Source: Synergistaceae bacterium (GTDB lineage Bacteria > Synergistota > Synergistia > Synergistales > Synergistaceae). Taken from it: a stretch of DNA of 14,847 nucleotides. Each line of letters starts with the position of its first letter. The first letter of the stretch is position 1. The position numbers were made by a program, and so were the translations under genes. Location of the stretch: assembly GCA_030539135.1 (NCBI GenBank), contig JAUNSQ010000020.1:1-14847 (forward strand), written 5' to 3'. Shown here piece after piece: positions 13,701 through 14,847 of the stretch. Below the pieces are notes generated by a model. That model ran no database searches, was not told where the DNA came from, and saw only the letters and a program-made list of their open reading frames with translations.

Positions 13701-14704
13701 AAAACTTCATCCTCGACCGCGATAGCTTCCCTTATCCTCTCTACTCCATGATGCTCAACAAAGTTCGCCGCGGAAAGTATCGCGAACGATATTGCGCTGC
13801 GTTTTGAACGGCCATGCACCTTGATGACGGAGCCGTTTACACCAAGCAATGGAGAACCTCCTACCTTTTCCCAGTCGAACCTTCCCAGTACGCGTTTCAT
13901 GGCAGGCCACATAAACATAAGGCCTATCTTCGGCAGGAGATGGTGCGTATACTCTTCCTTAAACTGATCTTTCAGTAATTCGCCGAGCCCCTCGCCAAAC
14001 TTGATCAGGATATTGCCGCTGAACCCGTCACAAATGACTACGTCGGATATTCCATGAGGCAGATCCTTACCCTCGGCATAGCCCTGATAATTGAGGTCGC
14101 TGGCTTTGATAAGTTCGCGCGCGGCGCTGATAACTTCGTCGCCCTTTGTTATTTCTTCCCCGTTGCATAGAAGACGAACTGAGGGGTTCTCCACGCCCTT
14201 GAACAGTTTCATATAAATAGAGCCCATCTGGGCAAATTGGAAAAGGTTTATAGGTTTACACCTGACAGTTCCGCCGACATCCATCAACAGTGTAGGCCTG
14301 TTAAGGACTGGCAGGACCGCGCCAAGTCCTGGGCGATCTATCCCAGGAATTCTGCCAAGCAGTAGCACGCCGCCGGCCGCTATCGCCCCGGTGCTGCCTG
14401 AGGAAACGATGCCGTCAGCCTCCCCTGAACGCACCATTCCAAAACCTATCACAAGGCTGGAATTTTTCTTCCTGCGAATAGAAAGCGACGGCGAGTCATT
14501 ACAATCTATGACTTCGTCGGCGTGTACGACTGAAAGTCTGGAACGAACGTCAGCCCCATACTTATCTATTATTGGAAGTATCTTATTACTATCGCCAACA
14601 AGCGCGACAGACAAATCGGGATTTTCTCTGCACGCCATAATAGCTCCGTTACACGGTTCTACAGGCGCAAAATCGCCACCCATAGCATCGACTGCTATCA
14701 GCAT
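13697..14704 (-). CDS. plsX: Phosphate acyltransferase PlsX
   Basis: It converts acyl-ACP and phosphate to acyl phosphate, which PlsY uses to acylate glycerol-3-phosphate. The 335-residue protein opens with IAVDAMGGDFAP (3-14) and has DGFSGNILIKFGEGLG and the C-terminal LLGVNGSVIKVHG segment, all typical. Three usually well conserved motifs deviate: SSGSTGA (101-107) for SAGNTGA, DVGGTVRCKP (142-151) for DVGANxDxKP, and LLCNGEEITKG (178-188) for LLNxGxExxKG. The ATG at 14704 has GGAGG 7 bases upstream and overlaps the end of the upstream regulator gene by seven bases. Linkage to fapR and fabH is the classical arrangement. Confidence 0.95.
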   Translation of the reverse strand: MLIAVDAMGGDFAPVEPCNGAIMACRENPDLSVALVGDSNKILPIIDKYGADVRSRLSVVHADEVIDCNDSPSLSIRRKKNSSLVIGFGMVRSGEADGIVSSGSTGAIAAGGVLLLGRIPGIDRPGLGAVLPVLNRPTLLMDVGGTVRCKPINLFQFAQMGSIYMKLFKGVENPSVRLLCNGEEITKGDEVISAARELIKASDLNYQGYAEGKDLPHGISDVVICDGFSGNILIKFGEGLGELLKDQFKEEYTHHLLPKIGLMFMWPAMKRVLGRFDWEKVGGSPLLGVNGSVIKVHGRSKRSAISFAILSAANFVEHHGVERIREAIAVEDEVL

Positions 14705-14847
14705 ATTTTTGCCTCCAAATCTTTTCTCTCACAATCGTTCGTAGCGACCACGACAAAACGCCCGACAAAAATCTCTCTGTCGTGCGCGCTTGAATGGACG
14801 CTTATCACATACTTGTTTCCCTTGTGAACGCCAACCTTTGACCTAGC
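14698..14847 (-). CDS. fapR: C-terminal end of a FapR-type lipid-synthesis regulator (cut by window edge)
   Basis: The last 49 codons and stop of a gene entering from the right edge are present. The peptide starts ARSKVGVHKGNKYVISVHSS and continues with DREIFVGRFVVV. By memory this resembles the last strands of the Bacillus FapR hot-dog effector domain, where an AKAKV strand is followed by a VEVNSYVGEE and VFSGRF segment. FapR represses fab and plsX genes and is released by malonyl-CoA. Gene order fapR-plsX-fab supports the call, but the DNA-binding part lies outside the window. A lone hot-dog thioesterase cannot be excluded. The gene overlaps plsX by seven bases, and the operon promoter must lie outside the window. 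Confidence 0.72.
   Translation of the reverse strand, partial: ARSKVGVHKGNKYVISVHSSAHDREIFVGRFVVVATNDCERKDLEAKIC

Overview
The window is a compact bacterial chromosomal segment in which every convincing gene lies on the minus strand. It looks like core metabolism, with no insertion sequence, phage gene, CRISPR array, tRNA or rRNA visible. The gene set and order (fapR-plsX-fabH-fabK-fabD-fabG-acpP-fabF-rnc, plus pyrR-pyrB-pyrC and an alanine/sodium symporter), strong AGGAGG-type ribosome sites and roughly half GC content suggest an anaerobic, Firmicutes-like or Synergistota-type diderm. Synergistota is my best guess, by inference only. The secreted 5'-nucleotidase-type protein fits a cell with an exported compartment.

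Read in the direction of transcription (right to left), 14847-7767 is a fatty-acid and phospholipid initiation operon. It opens with the tail of the FapR-type regulator, then PlsX (acyl phosphate for phospholipid synthesis), FabH (condensation starter), FabK (FMN enoyl reductase), FabD (malonyl transfer), FabG (ketoreductase), ACP, FabF (elongation) and RNase III. Most junctions overlap by 1 to 11 bases. A GC-rich hairpin with a short U-run sits between acpP and fabF and could set the ACP:FabF ratio. A 12-bp perfect stem follows rnc and separates this operon from the next.

7697-5273 is a two-gene unit with its own extended -10 promoter: an acyl-ACP thioesterase followed by an exported metallophosphoesterase/5'-nucleotidase. 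A 304-base AT-rich gap follows. Then comes a monocistronic alanine/glycine:cation symporter (4968-3583) with a candidate promoter and a good terminator.

3491-505 is the pyrimidine operon pyrR-pyrB-pyrC. Its leader is the most interesting part of the window. It has a near-consensus promoter, a 31-codon leader ORF with a ribosome site whose stop codon lies in the loop of a 14-bp intrinsic terminator, and then the pyrR ribosome site and TTG start. This is the architecture of a translation-coupled attenuator, like E. coli pyrL-pyrBI, placed in front of a pyrR gene, while no canonical PyrR-binding loop is visible. pyrF begins after a further terminator-like hairpin and runs off the left edge.

Two near-identical imperfect palindromes (TTTTGTGCAA-N4-TTGCA) lie at the pyrR promoter and upstream of the symporter, and may be operators for one unknown regulator.
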